Positions 7,944-16,631 are shown, counted from the stretch's first letter. The stretch: 64,000 bases of DNA from Thermoplasmata archaeon UBA61 (GCA_002503985.1 DASW01000002.1:62001-126000), one strand, 5' to 3'. Numbers and translations: made by a program. Notes: generated by a model not told the origin, from the sequence alone.

Positions 7944-9042
7944 ACTGGAAGCTTCCCGCCACCCCGAGGTCGTGAGCGACCCGCGCGGAGTCCCCCCCGG
8001 CCGCCACGTGGTACCCGGGGACCTCGGCGAGGCGAGCCAGGACCTCCCGGGTCCCGTTCGCGAACCGCGGGTCCTCCGCGAGGCCGAGGGGCCCGTTCCA
8101 GAAGACCGTGCGGGAGCGTGCGAGCACCTCGGCGAACCGGGCCCGGGTCTCGGGCCCGATGTCCTTGGCGACGCCGCCCGGCGGGATGTGTCCCACGGCA
8201 TGGGCCGTCGCCTCCGACGTTCCGGGCCGCTCGATGAGGAGGTCGGAAGGTAGGACCACCTCCGTCCCCGCCGACTTCGCTTGCTGGAAGAAGAGGTCGA
8301 CCGCTTCCTTGAGCCCCCCCTCGACCTTGGTCGCTCCCAGGCCCGCGTTCTGGGCATGCAGGAACGGGAAGGCCAGGGCGCCCCCGACGAGGAGCGAATC
8401 CGCACGTCCGAGGAAGCTCGTGAGCAGCGGCAGCTTGTCCGCGACCTTCGCCCCGCCGACGACGACCATGTAGGGGCGCGCGGGAGCCTCGACGAGCTTC
8501 GACAGTTCCCGGACCTCCCGTTCGACCAGGAGTCCCGCGAACGACGGGAGGCGCTTCGGCACTCCGACGGTGGACGCATGCGCCCGGTGGACCGTCCCGA
8601 AGGCGTCCTCGACGAACACTTGGCCGAGGCTCGCGAGCTGGGCGGCGAACGCGGGGTCGTTGGCCTCCTCCCCCGGATGGAAGCGCAGGTTCTCGAGCAT
8701 GAGGAACTGCCCGTTCTCGAGGCGGGTCGCTAGCTCGAGCGGCCTCGCGCCCACGATATCCTCGGCGAAAGAGACCGGCTGACCGAGCAGGACGCTCAGG
8801 TGGTGGGCGACCGGCCGCAGCGAGAACCGGGGGTCCCGATGACCCTCCGGACGGCCCAGGTGCGAGAGCAGGATCGTTCGGGCCCCCGCGGCTCGGAGGT
8901 GGTTCAGGGTAGGAAGGGCCTCTTGCATTCGCCGATCGTCGGCGATCCGTCCGTCCGCGTCCTGGGGGACGTTGAAATCGACCCGGACGAGGACCCGCCG
9001 ACCATGGACCGGCGCTGAAGCGATCCCACGTTTCTCGGCCAT
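7861..9042 (-). CDS. pgk: Phosphoglycerate kinase
   Basis: Interconverts 1,3-bisphosphoglycerate and 3-phosphoglycerate with ADP/ATP in glycolysis and gluconeogenesis. At 393 residues it is near the usual length. Landmarks: VLVRVDFNVP (~17-26), substrate arginines in RRMQEALPT and SHLGRPEG, GGAKVADKL mid-protein, and the nucleotide-site end FISTGGGAALEFVQG. The C-terminal GGGA...EF block is essential, so the stop at 7861 is real even though cutA overlaps it. Read from the minus strand and convergent with cutA; panE lies upstream in the same direction. Confidence 0.97.
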   Translation of the reverse strand: MAEKRGIASAPVHGRRVLVRVDFNVPQDADGRIADDRRMQEALPTLNHLRAAGARTILLSHLGRPEGHRDPRFSLRPVAHHLSVLLGQPVSFAEDIVGARPLELATRLENGQFLMLENLRFHPGEEANDPAFAAQLASLGQVFVEDAFGTVHRAHASTVGVPKRLPSFAGLLVEREVRELSKLVEAPARPYMVVVGGAKVADKLPLLTSFLGRADSLLVGGALAFPFLHAQNAGLGATKVEGGLKEAVDLFFQQAKSAGTEVVLPSDLLIERPGTSEATAHAVGHIPPGGVAKDIGPETRARFAEVLARSRTVFWNGPLGLAEDPRFANGTREVLARLAEVPGYHVAAGGDSARVAHDLGVAGSFQFISTGGGAALEFVQGLELPGLAVLPDA

Positions 9043-9066
9043 TCGGAGAGAGCGAGGGTCGGGCCA

Positions 9067-10017
9067 CTATGAGGGTTGTGGCCCCGGGGGGGCACGAGAT
9101 GAACGCGCGGTGATCTCCGCCACGATCGCGCGGGTCGCCGGAAGGTCGAGGCCGTGGCTCGCCGCCTCGCGCAAGATCTCTCCGGAGATGGCGTCGATCT
9201 CCGTCGGGCGGCCCCGGTCGAGGTCTTGGAGCATGCTCGACCGGTTCGAGGCGGTCGCCCGCACGATCCGCTCGAAGTCGCGCGTCACCTCCTCGCTCGT
9301 GAAGTCGAAACCGACCGCCCGTGCGACCGCGAGCCCCTCGCCGAGCAATCGGAGGGCCTCCGTGCGTAGGGGGTCTTCGAGGAGCTCCCCGTTCGTGACC
9401 CCTCGCGCCGCCGTGACCGGGTTGACCGCCGCGTTCACGAGCGCTTTCCTCCAGACCTCGCGTTCGAACTCGGGGACCGCCTCGACCGGGACCCGAGCCC
9501 CGGCGAGCAGCATCCGGAACAGACGCGCGGCTCCCGCCGACGGGCCCGCCTCGCTGGGAACGGGAAGCAAGACCTCCCCTACTCCGGCCTCCCGGACCTC
9601 GCCCGGTCCGACCCAGGTCGCCGGGATCGAGTTCACTCCGCGCACCGCATAGGCGGCGGGGTCGATCCAGCCCCCGGCCCTCAAGGCGTTCCGAGCGACC
9701 GAAAGGATCCCCAAACCGTTCTGAAGGAAGAGCACCGGATGCGGCGAAAGGGCACGGGCGAGCTCAGTGGTCGCGGCGGCGAGTCCGAACGTCTTCGTCG
9801 TAACGAGCACCACGTCCGCGTCGTTCCCGGGCGGGATGGTGACGGCGGCCTCGACCCGGACGACCCGAGGCCGGGAACCCGAGACCCGGAGTCCCTGGCC
9901 CTGGAGCGCGGTGACGTGGTCCGCCCGTCCGACCAGAAGGACCGAATGGCCCCCCTCCTGGAGCAGGGCCCCGAGGAGACTGCCGACGGCCCCTGCCCCC
10001 ACGACTAAGATCTTCAC
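9067..10017 (-). CDS. panE: 2-dehydropantoate 2-reductase (ketopantoate reductase)
   Basis: NAD(P)H-dependent reductase converting 2-dehydropantoate to pantoate for coenzyme A synthesis. The Rossmann motif GAGAVGS is at ~7-13; VTTKTFG and QNGLG follow in the nucleotide domain; the catalytic lysine is likely in VWRKALVNAAVNP of the helical C-terminal domain. The GTG at 10017 is chosen because it lies 13 nt after the stop of the upstream gene and puts the Rossmann motif at the N-terminus; an open frame extends further but overlaps that gene. It is the third gene of a minus-strand run beginning with two coiled-coil proteins, and pgk follows 24 nt later. Other members of this fold act on similar 2-oxo acids, so exact substrate is probable, not proven. 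Confidence 0.88.
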   Translation of the reverse strand: MKILVVGAGAVGSLLGALLQEGGHSVLLVGRADHVTALQGQGLRVSGSRPRVVRVEAAVTIPPGNDADVVLVTTKTFGLAAATTELARALSPHPVLFLQNGLGILSVARNALRAGGWIDPAAYAVRGVNSIPATWVGPGEVREAGVGEVLLPVPSEAGPSAGAARLFRMLLAGARVPVEAVPEFEREVWRKALVNAAVNPVTAARGVTNGELLEDPLRTEALRLLGEGLAVARAVGFDFTSEEVTRDFERIVRATASNRSSMLQDLDRGRPTEIDAISGEILREAASHGLDLPATRAIVAEITARSSRAPPGPQPS

Positions 10018-10030
10018 GATCGCCCGAGCG

Positions 10031-10255
10031 TCACCCGAGGCGACGCACCAGGTCGGTGAGACCCGGAGTGGCCCCAAGGTCGCGCCGGAGCAAGCTCAGA
10101 AGCCCCTCATAATAACGAACCTGCTCGCGCGCCTGACGGACCTTGAGGAGGAGGTACTCCTCCTCCCGAGTGAGCTGCTCGATCTCGGCCACCAGCTGGC
10201 GCTGGGCCGAGGCGAGCGCCTCCTGCCTATCGGTAGGGGGGAGCGCCCGGGGCAT
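10031..10255 (-). CDS. Small coiled-coil protein (74 residues)
   Basis: Unrecognised. Nearly the whole chain from ~8 to ~60 has heptad-like spacing of Leu/Val/Ile with many Glu, Arg and Gln (AEIEQLTREEEYLLLKVRQ), typical of a helical coiled coil, ending in a short DLVRRLG tail. It could be prefoldin-like, but no beta-hairpin segment is evident. It overlaps the upstream coiled-coil gene by 29 nt and is followed 13 nt later by panE, so it is probably translated in an operon. ATG start at 10255. Confidence 0.7.
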   Translation of the reverse strand: MPRALPPTDRQEALASAQRQLVAEIEQLTREEEYLLLKVRQAREQVRYYEGLLSLLRRDLGATPGLTDLVRRLG

Positions 10256-10463
10256 TGTGGGTCACGTCCATTCGGGATCGGTCAAGGACCGCATCGACGG
10301 TATCGCGGAGGCGGCTCAGCTCCTTCTTGACGCGCCGCAATCGGGATTCGAGCCGGCGCCGACGGTCGCGGACGTCCCGAAGGGACTGTTCGAGGACCTC
10401 CGTTCGGTTCCGCCACTTGTCCCGTTCCTGCACGCCGAGCAGGATCGAGTCGACGTCGACCAT
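10227..10463 (-). CDS. Small coiled-coil protein (78 residues)
   Basis: Unrecognised. After MVDVDSILLGVQ the chain is a strongly basic helical heptad region (VLEQSLRDVRDRRRRLESR, VKKELSRLRDTVDAVL). The ATG at 10463 is preferred over one ten codons upstream because the extra residues are Pro-rich. It overlaps the next gene by 29 nt, and the pair have the look of partners: this one basic, the next acidic/neutral, both predicted coiled coils. It diverges from mdh with a 110-bp promoter region. Confidence 0.68.
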   Translation of the reverse strand: MVDVDSILLGVQERDKWRNRTEVLEQSLRDVRDRRRRLESRLRRVKKELSRLRDTVDAVLDRSRMDVTHNAPGAPPYR

Positions 10464-10573
10464 CGGGGGCGAACGGGGGGGCCCCTGAATCAACCTTTCG
10501 GCGGGGGTGGGGGTCCCCCCGAACGCTCATGTTTAAGCCCGCCGGCGACTGGGTGGGAAGGAAGGGAACACGA

Positions 10574-11518
10574 ATGAGCGCGCTCGGCAAGATCGTGGTG
10601 CTGGGGGCCGGGAACATCGGGGGCTCGCTCGCCCAGCGGCTCGCGGAGATGGACGTCGCCCGCGAGGTCGTCTTGGTCGACATCGTGGACGGCCTGCCGC
10701 AGGGGAAAGCGCTCGACATCCAGGAATCGGGCCCTATCCTCGGCTTTTCGACCCGGGTCACCGGGACGACGTCGCTGGACGCCCTCCAAGGGTCCGACGT
10801 GGTCGTCGAGACGGCCGGGCTCGCGCGCAAGCCGGGGATGAGCCGCTCCGACCTTCTCGAGAAGAACGCCGGGATCGTGAAAGGGCACGCGGAGGCGGTC
10901 AAGCTCCACGCCCCGAATGCGGTCTCGATCGTCGTCACCAATCCGGTCGACGTGATGACCTACTACTTCCGGGCGGTCAGCGGCCTGCCCCCGGCCCGCG
11001 TGTTCGGAGAGTCGGGCACGCTGGATACTGCTCGGTTCCGTTCGTTCGTCGCCGAGGCCCTCCACGTGGCTCCCCGGGATGTCACGGGGTTCGTCCTCGG
11101 AACGCACGGGGACACCATGGTGCCGCTCCTTTCCCTGACGAGCGTCTCCGGAGTTCCCCTAACGAAGCTTCTCCCTCCCGACCGCCTGGCGGCGATCGTG
11201 GCCCGGACGAAGCAGGGAGGCGCGGAGATCGTGAACCTGCTCAAGACCGGGAGCGCCTTCTACGCCCCGACGGCGAGCCAGGCCGAGCTCGTCCGGGCGA
11301 TCGCTCACGACGAGCACCGGCTCCTGCCGGTGGCGGCGCACCTCTCGGGAGAGTTCGGAGAGAAGGACGTCTGCGTCGGCGTACCGGTGGTGCTGGGACG
11401 GCAGGGCGTGGAGCGGATCATCGAGGTCGACCTCCTGCCGGCCGAACGGGACGCGTTTCGGGCGAGCGTCGCCGCGGTCCGGGCGGACCTCGACATCCTC
11501 GCGAAGCTCCCGAAGTGA
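10574..11518 (+). CDS. mdh: Malate dehydrogenase (LDH-like family)
   Basis: NAD(P)-dependent oxidation of malate to oxaloacetate, 314 residues. Rossmann motif GAGNIGGS near residue 10; the substrate loop GLARKPGMSR has the arginine spacing of malate rather than lactate enzymes; TNPVDVMTYY, the catalytic histidine in GTHGDTMVP, and GVPVVLG near the end complete the family pattern. The ATG follows a GGAAGGAAGGGA ribosome-binding region; GTTTAAG near 10531 is the likely TATA element. A FixX-like ferredoxin gene starts 15 nt after the stop, so they are likely cotranscribed. Confidence 0.95.
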   Translation: MSALGKIVVLGAGNIGGSLAQRLAEMDVAREVVLVDIVDGLPQGKALDIQESGPILGFSTRVTGTTSLDALQGSDVVVETAGLARKPGMSRSDLLEKNAGIVKGHAEAVKLHAPNAVSIVVTNPVDVMTYYFRAVSGLPPARVFGESGTLDTARFRSFVAEALHVAPRDVTGFVLGTHGDTMVPLLSLTSVSGVPLTKLLPPDRLAAIVARTKQGGAEIVNLLKTGSAFYAPTASQAELVRAIAHDEHRLLPVAAHLSGEFGEKDVCVGVPVVLGRQGVERIIEVDLLPAERDAFRASVAAVRADLDILAKLPK

Positions 11519-11532
11519 GGGGAAGGTAGACG

Positions 11533-11853
11533 ATGGCGACGGCGGTGCCTCTCGCAGCGACCGGAGCGGTCGAGTTCGTCGACGTAAAGCGAAGGCTCGG
11601 CACCCTGAGAGTGACCACCGATTCCGCCGACCACGCGCACATCACGGTCAAGCCGGAGATCTGCGCCCGCTGCCCGCACTCGCTCTGCACCTTCGTCTGC
11701 CCCGCCGCCTGCTACGAGCGGATCGAGGGACGGCTGGTCTTCCGCTACGAGGACTGCGTCGAATGCGGAGCGTGCGACATCGCCTGCGACCAGGGGTCGG
11801 TGACCTGGACGATGCCCCGGGGCCCGTACGGGGTCCGCTACGCGTACGGCTGA
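11533..11853 (+). CDS. FixX-like ferredoxin
   Basis: Small Fe-S electron carrier of the FixX type, which in other organisms works with FixABC electron-transferring flavoproteins and FixC/ETF-quinone oxidoreductase. 106 residues. Cysteine sets: CARCPHSLCTFVCPAAC (~44-60) and CVECGACDIAC (~76-86); the second is a full 4Fe-4S motif, the first an altered one as in FixX. No FixA, B or C lies nearby; it follows mdh by 15 nt. It could take electrons from a dehydrogenase encoded elsewhere. Confidence 0.88.
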   Translation: MATAVPLAATGAVEFVDVKRRLGTLRVTTDSADHAHITVKPEICARCPHSLCTFVCPAACYERIEGRLVFRYEDCVECGACDIACDQGSVTWTMPRGPYGVRYAYG

Positions 11854-11903
11854 ACGGCCGGACCGCAGAGCGGAGCGTCGATAGACGCGTCCACCGACCG
11901 TGC

Positions 11904-11926
11904 GAGGAGGCGTTCCCGCCCTCCTC
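11904..11926 (+). terminator. Possible stem-loop after mdh-fixX
   Basis: GAGGAGGCG and CGCCCTCCTC form a 9-bp stem with one bulged C around a four-base loop, 50 nt after the ferredoxin stop. No T-run follows closely. It may mark the 3' end of the mdh-fixX transcript, but archaeal terminators are usually T-rich, so this is weak. Confidence 0.25.
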
Positions 11927-12017
11927 CCGTGCGAGTCAAGGCGCAGCTTAAAACCCCAGTCGTCCGCTCGGCGCTCCGGGAAGGTCGACCACGTCCGCCG
12001 CCACGACCGCACCCGAG

Positions 12018-14066
12018 GTGCCGCTGTTATTCCCGTACCGCCCGCGCCCGGGTCAGGAATCGATCCTCCGCGAGGTCGCGGAGGTCGGTCAGCGGGGCGG
12101 GACGCTCCTCGTGAACGCCCCGACGGGAAGCGGCAAGACCGTCGCCACTCTCGCCCCCCTCCTTGAGCACGCGGTGCGGGCGGACCACAAGGTCCTCTAC
12201 CTCGTCCGGACCCACTCCCAAGAGGTTCAAGTCCTTCACGAGACCCGCGCAATCGCCCTCCGCCTCGACCAGCCGATCCTCGCGGTCGGTCTCCAGGGAC
12301 GTGCCCGCCGCTGCTTCCTCCTCGAGAACGTCGCCGAGGTCAAAGGCGCGACCGCCGAAGAGCACGGCAAGCTCTGCGCCGACCGCAAGCGGGCGACCGA
12401 GCGGATGCTCCAGGGGGAGGCCCCGCTCGCCCCTCCGCCGGAGCTCCCCGAGGGTGGGGAGATCGACCTCACCGACCTCGACGGCTGCCCGTACTACGCC
12501 CGGGTCCTCCAATCGGACCTCGACGGCCTCATCGAGCGGTTCCGGACGAAGCTCCCGCTCCCGCACGAGTTCGAGGCATACAGCCGGGAGGAGAACCTCT
12601 GTCCGTACGAGCTCTCGAAGAAGCTCGTCCCGCATGCCCGCCTCATCACCGCGCCGTACGCGTTCTTCTTCCACCCGCACATCCGCCGTACCCTCCTCCG
12701 ATGGATGGGGGTCGGCCCCGAGCGGGTCGACCTGGTCGTCGACGAGGCCCACAACCTGCCGAACCACCTGCGGGAGCTCACGACCGTCGCGCTACCGCTC
12801 GAGTCCGTGCGGCGGGCACGGGCGGAGGTCGCCGAGCGGGGGGATTTCCAGCTCCCCGACGGGCCGAGCGCGAGCCGCTTCTTTGACATCGTCGTCGCCG
12901 CCGTGGAGGAGCTGATCGAATCCCTCGTCCGGGAGGAGGACGCGATCCTTCCTCCCTCGATCTTCGAGGACGCGCTCCTGACGGCGCTCGGAGGCACCTC
13001 GCACCGTCTCGACACCTGGCTCGGGGCCCTCGCGACCTGGGGGGAGAACCTTCGGGACGAGCGTCGGCGGGAGCGTCATCTCCCGAGGTCCTGGGTCCAC
13101 ACGGTCGCCCTCACGCTGCTCTCGTGGCCGCAGCTCGACTCCCCGTCGTACGTCAAGGTGGCCACCCGCTCGCCCCGACCCGCGCTCGAGGCGTTCGCGC
13201 TCGACGCGAGCGCCCCGGCTCAGCCGATCCTCGAGTGTCACAGCTCCGTGCACCTCTCGGGCACCCTCTCCCCTCTCACCGAGTACCGCGACTCTCTCGG
13301 CCTGGGGGAGAAGGCGCGTCTGCTCGACGTTCCCTCGTTCTTCCCACCGGAGAACCGGAAGTTCCTCTACGACCCGAGCGTCACCACCCGGTTCGAGGAG
13401 ATCCGCAACGACCCGCGCGCGGTCACGCGGCTCGCCGACCGCCTGGTCGAGGTCCTGGAGACGCTTCCCGTCAAGACGGCGGTGTTCTTCCCGAGCTTCG
13501 ACCTCCTGCAGAAGGTCCTCGAGGCGGGGCTCCAGTCCCAGCTTCCGGGGAACGTGTTCATCGAGTACAGTCGGGTCCCGATGGGAGACCTCTGGCGGTC
13601 GATCGAAGGCTGGAAGAAGGACCCCGAAGGAACGGTCCTCCTGGGCGTCGCAGGGGGTCGGCTCTCCGAGGGGATCGACTATCCGGACGAGGAGCTCGAA
13701 GCGGTCGTGGTGGTCGGCATCCCCTACCCCCGACCGACCGCGAAGAGGGAGGCCCTGCGGGCGTACCTCAACGCGACCACGGGCAAGGGCTGGGAGTACA
13801 CGATGGAGGCCCCCGCCCAACGAGCGATCCTCCAGGCGTGCGGGCGCATGATCCGGTCCGAGAACGACCGAGGCATCGCCATCGTGCTCGACCGTAGGGC
13901 CCCCACGTTCGCGAAAGTGCTTCCGGGCCTCGCCCCGGTCGGCGACCTCGCGGCGACCACTTATGCGTTCTACGGCCGCCGGGCGAGGTGGTCGCGGAGC
14001 GCCACGCCCGCCCCGGGGGCGGTCCGCCCTCCCGCGGAAGCCGAGGACGACCCCCAAAACCCATAA
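12018..14066 (+). CDS. xpd: XPD/Rad3-family DNA helicase
   Basis: Superfamily 2 5'-3' DNA helicase related to eukaryotic XPD, implicated in DNA repair. 682 residues. Walker A APTGSGKT (~34-41), helicase motif YLVRTHSQ, DEAH box VDEAHNLP, and C-terminal motifs GGRLSEGIDYP and QACGRMIRS. Four cysteines placed as in the XPD Fe-S domain are visible at about 99 (GRARRC), 120 (KLC), 157 (DGCPYY) and 195 (NLCPYE), so the cluster is probably present. GTG start; a GCTTAAAAC element near 11947 is the candidate promoter. Confidence 0.93.
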   Translation: MPLLFPYRPRPGQESILREVAEVGQRGGTLLVNAPTGSGKTVATLAPLLEHAVRADHKVLYLVRTHSQEVQVLHETRAIALRLDQPILAVGLQGRARRCFLLENVAEVKGATAEEHGKLCADRKRATERMLQGEAPLAPPPELPEGGEIDLTDLDGCPYYARVLQSDLDGLIERFRTKLPLPHEFEAYSREENLCPYELSKKLVPHARLITAPYAFFFHPHIRRTLLRWMGVGPERVDLVVDEAHNLPNHLRELTTVALPLESVRRARAEVAERGDFQLPDGPSASRFFDIVVAAVEELIESLVREEDAILPPSIFEDALLTALGGTSHRLDTWLGALATWGENLRDERRRERHLPRSWVHTVALTLLSWPQLDSPSYVKVATRSPRPALEAFALDASAPAQPILECHSSVHLSGTLSPLTEYRDSLGLGEKARLLDVPSFFPPENRKFLYDPSVTTRFEEIRNDPRAVTRLADRLVEVLETLPVKTAVFFPSFDLLQKVLEAGLQSQLPGNVFIEYSRVPMGDLWRSIEGWKKDPEGTVLLGVAGGRLSEGIDYPDEELEAVVVVGIPYPRPTAKREALRAYLNATTGKGWEYTMEAPAQRAILQACGRMIRSENDRGIAIVLDRRAPTFAKVLPGLAPVGDLAATTYAFYGRRARWSRSATPAPGAVRPPAEAEDDPQNP

Positions 14067-14091
14067 GTGGCCGTCGTGCGGCTTAGGGGCC

Positions 14092-15069
14092 GTGATCATC
14101 ACCCGGACCCCGCTGCGCATCAGCTTCGCAGGAGGAGGTACCGACCTGCCCGGCTTCTACCGGGCCTACGGGGGAGGGGCGTGCACGAGCGCGGCCATCG
14201 ACCGGTACATCCACGTCCTCGTCAACGAGAAGTTCGACAAGTCGATCCGGGTCGCCTATTCCCGTACGGAGAACGTCGACCGGCTCGACGACCTCCAGCA
14301 CCCGATCTTCCGAGAAGCGATGCGCGTGACCGGAGTACACGAAGCGCTCGAGATCCACACGATCGCCGACATCCCCTCCGAGGGGACGGGGCTCGGCTCC
14401 TCTTCGACCCTCACCGTCGGCCTCTTGAACGCGCTCTACGCTTACCGAGGGGTCCTCAAGGACCCGGCCGAGCTCGCGGAGGAAGCCTGTCGCATCGAGA
14501 TCGACCGCCTCGGCGGGACCCTCGGCAAGCAGGACCAGTACATCGCGGCGTTCGGAGGGGTCGAGCACTTCGAGTTCCGGGCGGACGATTCGGTCCGCGC
14601 GTCCCCGATTCCGCTATCGACCCAGGACCGCGTCGAGCTCAGCGACCATCTCTCGCTTTTCTACACGGGGATCACCCGGAAGGCCCAGGGGATCCTGGTG
14701 CAGCAGAACTCGCGGACCGACGAGAACAAGGAGTCGCTCCTGCGGATGCGCGAGCTCGCGGGCACGGCGCGCACCGCGCTCGTGCAACGGGATTGGGCCC
14801 GGCTCGGCGAGGTCCTGGACGAGGGGTGGCGGCTGAAGCGGGGCCTGACGAGCGGGATATCGAACGACGAGATCGACCGCCAGTACGCCGCGGCGAAGGC
14901 GGCCGGAGCGTACGGCGGCAAGATCACGGGGGCCGGAGGGGGCGGTTTCCTCCTCCTCCTCCACCCCCCGGAACGCAGCCATCAAATAGCGGCCGCCCTG
15001 TCGCCGATGACGCGGCTGCCCGTTCGGATCACCCCCGAGGGCTCGCGGATACTGTTCGTGGGACGATGA
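14092..15069 (+). CDS. GHMP-family sugar kinase, D-glycero-D-manno-heptose 7-phosphate kinase-like
   Basis: GHMP kinase of 325 residues. Motif 1 RTPLRISFAGGGTDLPGF at the N-terminus, ATP loop EGTGLGSSSTLTVG (~97-110), and motif 3 GGKITGAGGGGFLLLL (~280-295) are all intact; the N-terminal block is characteristic of the HddA heptose kinase group. The GTG at 14092 is favoured because ATAAGT lies about 26 bp upstream and motif 1 starts at once. It overlaps gmhA-like by ATGA. In bacteria HddA phosphorylates the product of GmhA at C1. HddB/GmhB-type phosphatase and HddC guanylyltransferase are not in the window, so the true sugar is uncertain. Confidence 0.85.
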   Translation: MIITRTPLRISFAGGGTDLPGFYRAYGGGACTSAAIDRYIHVLVNEKFDKSIRVAYSRTENVDRLDDLQHPIFREAMRVTGVHEALEIHTIADIPSEGTGLGSSSTLTVGLLNALYAYRGVLKDPAELAEEACRIEIDRLGGTLGKQDQYIAAFGGVEHFEFRADDSVRASPIPLSTQDRVELSDHLSLFYTGITRKAQGILVQQNSRTDENKESLLRMRELAGTARTALVQRDWARLGEVLDEGWRLKRGLTSGISNDEIDRQYAAAKAAGAYGGKITGAGGGGFLLLLHPPERSHQIAAALSPMTRLPVRITPEGSRILFVGR

Positions 15070-15668
15070 CCGAGCTCCCGACCCTGGCGACGTACATCCA
15101 GAACTACGTGCGGGAAGCGCACGCGGCCCTGGACGCCCCCTACCTCCTCGCCGCGGTCGAGCGGATCATGCCGATCCTGCTCCGGGCCCGGGCCGAGGAC
15201 CGGACGATCTTCTTCTTCGGGAACGGGGGGAGCGCGTCCACGGCGTCCCACTTCGTGACCGACATCGCGAAGGTCGCCGGAGGGACCGCCGGCCACGGCC
15301 CGGGCAAGCGGTTCCGCTGCGTCAGCCTCAACGACAACATCCCGGGCCTGACCGCATGGGCGAACGACGTCGGCTACGCCGAGGTGTTCTCCGGGCCCCT
15401 CAAGGCGCTGGCCGAGAAGGGCGATGTCGTGGTCGCGATCTCGGGGAGCGGGAACTCCCCGAACGTCCTCGAGGCCGTGAAGACGGCGCGCGCGATGGGA
15501 CTCACGACGATCGGTCTCACCGGTATCGGTGGCGGGAAGCTCAAGGACATGGTCGATGTCGCGCTGGTCGTCCCCTCGAACAGCATGCAGCACACGGAGG
15601 ACACCCACCTCATCACCCTCCACCTGCTGACCGCGTACCTGCGCGACGAGCAACCCGTACGGGATTGA
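15066..15668 (+). CDS. SIS-domain phosphoheptose isomerase-like protein (GmhA family)
   Basis: Probable sugar-phosphate isomerase of 200 residues; in bacteria GmhA makes D-glycero-D-manno-heptose 7-phosphate from sedoheptulose 7-phosphate. The SIS core is clear: FFFGNGGSASTASHFVTDI (~55-73), VVAISGSGNSPNV (~123-135) and GLTTIGLTGIGGGKL. The late segment MQHTEDTHLITLH carries the Glu/His positions used by GmhA for catalysis. ATG overlaps the kinase stop (ATGA) and the next gene's ATG shares its stop, so the three genes are translationally coupled. Confidence 0.88.
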   Translation: MTELPTLATYIQNYVREAHAALDAPYLLAAVERIMPILLRARAEDRTIFFFGNGGSASTASHFVTDIAKVAGGTAGHGPGKRFRCVSLNDNIPGLTAWANDVGYAEVFSGPLKALAEKGDVVVAISGSGNSPNVLEAVKTARAMGLTTIGLTGIGGGKLKDMVDVALVVPSNSMQHTEDTHLITLHLLTAYLRDEQPVRD

Positions 15669-16510
15669 TGAACGTCCACGTCCGGGACTACATGATCCTG
15701 GAGGTCGAGCACATCCGCTCGACCGCGACCATCCGCGAAGCCATCGGAAAGCTGACGAAGAGCCGTCACCACGGGCTACCGGTGACCGACCCTACGGGCC
15801 GGCTCGTCGGGTTCGTGAGCGCGAAGGAGCTCCTCCGCCACGCGGACGAGGGCGAGACTCCCATCTCGAAGATCATCCGACCGGGCACGTACACCGCCTA
15901 CCCGGAAACCGGCCTCGACGACGCGGCCCGGATCATGTTCCGGTTCGGCCTCCGTGACCTTCCCATCATCGACGAAGGCGGTCGGCTCTGCGGGGTCCTG
16001 TCGAACCTCGACGTCGTGCGCTCTCACTTCGAGCGCGCGTCGCCGATGAAAGCGGACACCCTGAAGCGCCTCCTCGCCGAGCGCTATGGTCTTCCGTTCT
16101 CGTCCCGTCGGGGACTGGTCCCGATCTCCCACCTCACCCCGACCCAATGGAAGGTCTTCGAGGACGAGCTCGAAGGCCGTCGGTACGAGCTCGAGCGCGG
16201 GTTCGCCGAACCGGTCCTGGTCGTGCAGAAGGGGGATGTCTGGATCCTCGTCGACGGCCACCACCGGGCGCTCGCGGCGCGCGAGATGGGCCTCACGCAG
16301 CTCCAGGCGTTCATCCTGACGTGCGACCGTCCCGAGGAGTTCGCCGCGAAGGAGACCGGGTTCGAGCGGATCGCCCGCGAGCACCACCTCACGACGGTCG
16401 CGGACATCGAGATCGACCACTCGAGCCACCACCCGTTGATCGAGGTCACGACCCAGCTCATCCGCCGCTTCGAGGGCGGGAGCTCGTCGGACGCCTCCAC
16501 CATTCCCTGA
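15668..16510 (+). CDS. CBS-domain pair fused to ParB-like domain
   Basis: Protein of 280 residues. Two CBS motifs (~1-60 and ~65-125; HHGLPVTDPTGRLVGFVSAKEL and RDLPIIDEGGRLCGVLSN) form a likely adenosyl-ligand sensing module. Residues ~150-255 are a ParB/Srx-like domain with WILVDGHHRALAAREMG. In Thermococcus a ParB-fold protein is a free-serine kinase (SerK), so this domain may be catalytic rather than DNA-binding. No HTH region typical of plasmid ParB is evident and no ParA is nearby. It overlaps the GmhA-like gene by one base, which ties it to the sugar pathway, perhaps as an energy-sensing kinase or regulator; that is inference. Confidence 0.82.
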   Translation: MNVHVRDYMILEVEHIRSTATIREAIGKLTKSRHHGLPVTDPTGRLVGFVSAKELLRHADEGETPISKIIRPGTYTAYPETGLDDAARIMFRFGLRDLPIIDEGGRLCGVLSNLDVVRSHFERASPMKADTLKRLLAERYGLPFSSRRGLVPISHLTPTQWKVFEDELEGRRYELERGFAEPVLVVQKGDVWILVDGHHRALAAREMGLTQLQAFILTCDRPEEFAAKETGFERIAREHHLTTVADIEIDHSSHHPLIEVTTQLIRRFEGGSSSDASTIP

Positions 16511-16631
16511 GGGCTTCGACCCGTCCCCGACCCGAGAACCACCGGGGACCGGCTTTCGGGCGGGTTCTGAGCTTACCTTCCCGTCACGGCGCGCGCTGAC
16601 CTTATCTCGGGGACCTGACTGGTCTCCGAAG

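Noticed and set aside
15668..16510. Plasmid partition ParB
   Set aside because: No ParA, no HTH of ParB type and no parS-like repeats; the ParB fold here is joined to CBS domains in a sugar operon.
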